From Actinoplanes auranticolor (GTDB lineage: Bacteria > Actinomycetota > Actinomycetes > Mycobacteriales > Micromonosporaceae), in assembly GCF_018332655.1 (NCBI RefSeq), contig NZ_BOQL01000061.1, positions 40,174 to 104,173 of the forward strand: a DNA stretch of 64,000 nucleotides, in the 5' to 3' direction. The notes under the pieces were generated by a model. That model made no database searches. It worked only from the letters and a program-made list of their open reading frames with translations, and had not been told where the DNA came from. The translations under genes and the position numbers were made by a program. The stretch's first letter is position 1. Each line of letters opens with the position of its first letter. This document shows, in pieces, positions 63,956-64,000 of this stretch.

Positions 63956-64000
63956 TGGTGGCCAGGGGCGGGGTCGAACCGCCGACCTTCCGATTTTCAG
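63956..64000 (-). tRNA. tRNA-Phe (GAA), 5' part beyond window
   Basis: 3' part of a tRNA. Encoded CCA (63956-63958) and discriminator A are followed by acceptor strand 63960-63966, T-arm with 5-bp stem GGCGG/CCGCC and loop 63972-63978, a 5-nt variable loop, the anticodon-stem 3' strand 63989-63993, and the loop CTGAAAA (63994-64000) giving anticodon GAA. The D-arm and acceptor 5' strand lie outside the window. Confidence 0.9.

Overview
The window is high-GC actinobacterial chromosome with frequent GTG/TTG starts, many 4-nt start/stop overlaps (ATGA, GTGA) and GC-rich hairpin terminators. Gene content points to Micromonosporaceae, probably Actinoplanes or a close relative: a bldC neighbourhood, a SigE-type sigma factor, and several membrane proteins with Pro/Gly/Tyr-rich tails. 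I see no insertion sequence, prophage, CRISPR array or rRNA. This is one contiguous piece of core chromosome carrying several accessory inserts.

Layout. 1-7.5 kb: the 3' part of clpB with its terminator, two tailed membrane proteins, an ArsR regulator, a class II aldolase and a DedA protein. 7.5-11.4 kb (minus): a coupled hen1-pnkp pair, the bacterial RNA end-healing, sealing and 2'-O-methylation system. 11.5-20 kb: a sigma factor coupled to an LCP protein, fba, a stand-alone RNA ligase, a TetR/GNAT pair around a perfect palindrome, a LOG-like protein, an ADP-ribosylglycohydrolase and a DUF3151 protein. 20-25 kb (minus): purA, a degenerate DAG-kinase-like protein and a large proline-rich ParA/MinD-type ATPase. 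A cluster of four DnaA boxes lies between purA and purD.

25-42 kb is a purine supercluster (purA, purD, purB, purS-purQ-purL, purF, purM). It is interrupted by repeats, a sterol-carrier protein, an HTH-MFS pair coupled to purB, a secreted trypsin-like protease, a HAD phosphatase and a large tailed membrane protein. 42.2-43.6 kb holds a compact RiPP locus: a SPASM radical SAM enzyme and an overlapping 74-aa precursor whose C-terminus carries repeated aromatic-X-Asn motifs, as expected for three-residue cyclophanes. It sits inside the order purF-purM-DUF3073-leucine/valine dehydrogenase-bldC, which I recall as conserved in Streptomyces, so it looks like an insert.

47-57.6 kb: a methyltransferase coupled to KptA (RNA 2'-phosphotransferase), a PrsW-type protease, a small DxDGDG-repeat protein, an anti-sigma/STAS switch pair, an SGNH hydrolase, a cytidine-deaminase-like protein, and an ECF42-like sigma factor with its DGPF/YCII partner. 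57.6-62.2 kb (minus) is a three-gene CATRA-type conflict system: a TPR-CHAT protease, a small protein and a four-TM CATRA protein. Two tandem Nudix proteins are divergent from it. The window ends inside a minus-strand tRNA-Phe.

The best candidates for something new are the cyclophane RiPP locus, the CATRA locus with its Nudix neighbours, and the density of RNA-repair enzymes (Pnkp, Hen1, an extra RNA ligase, KptA) within about 40 kb.
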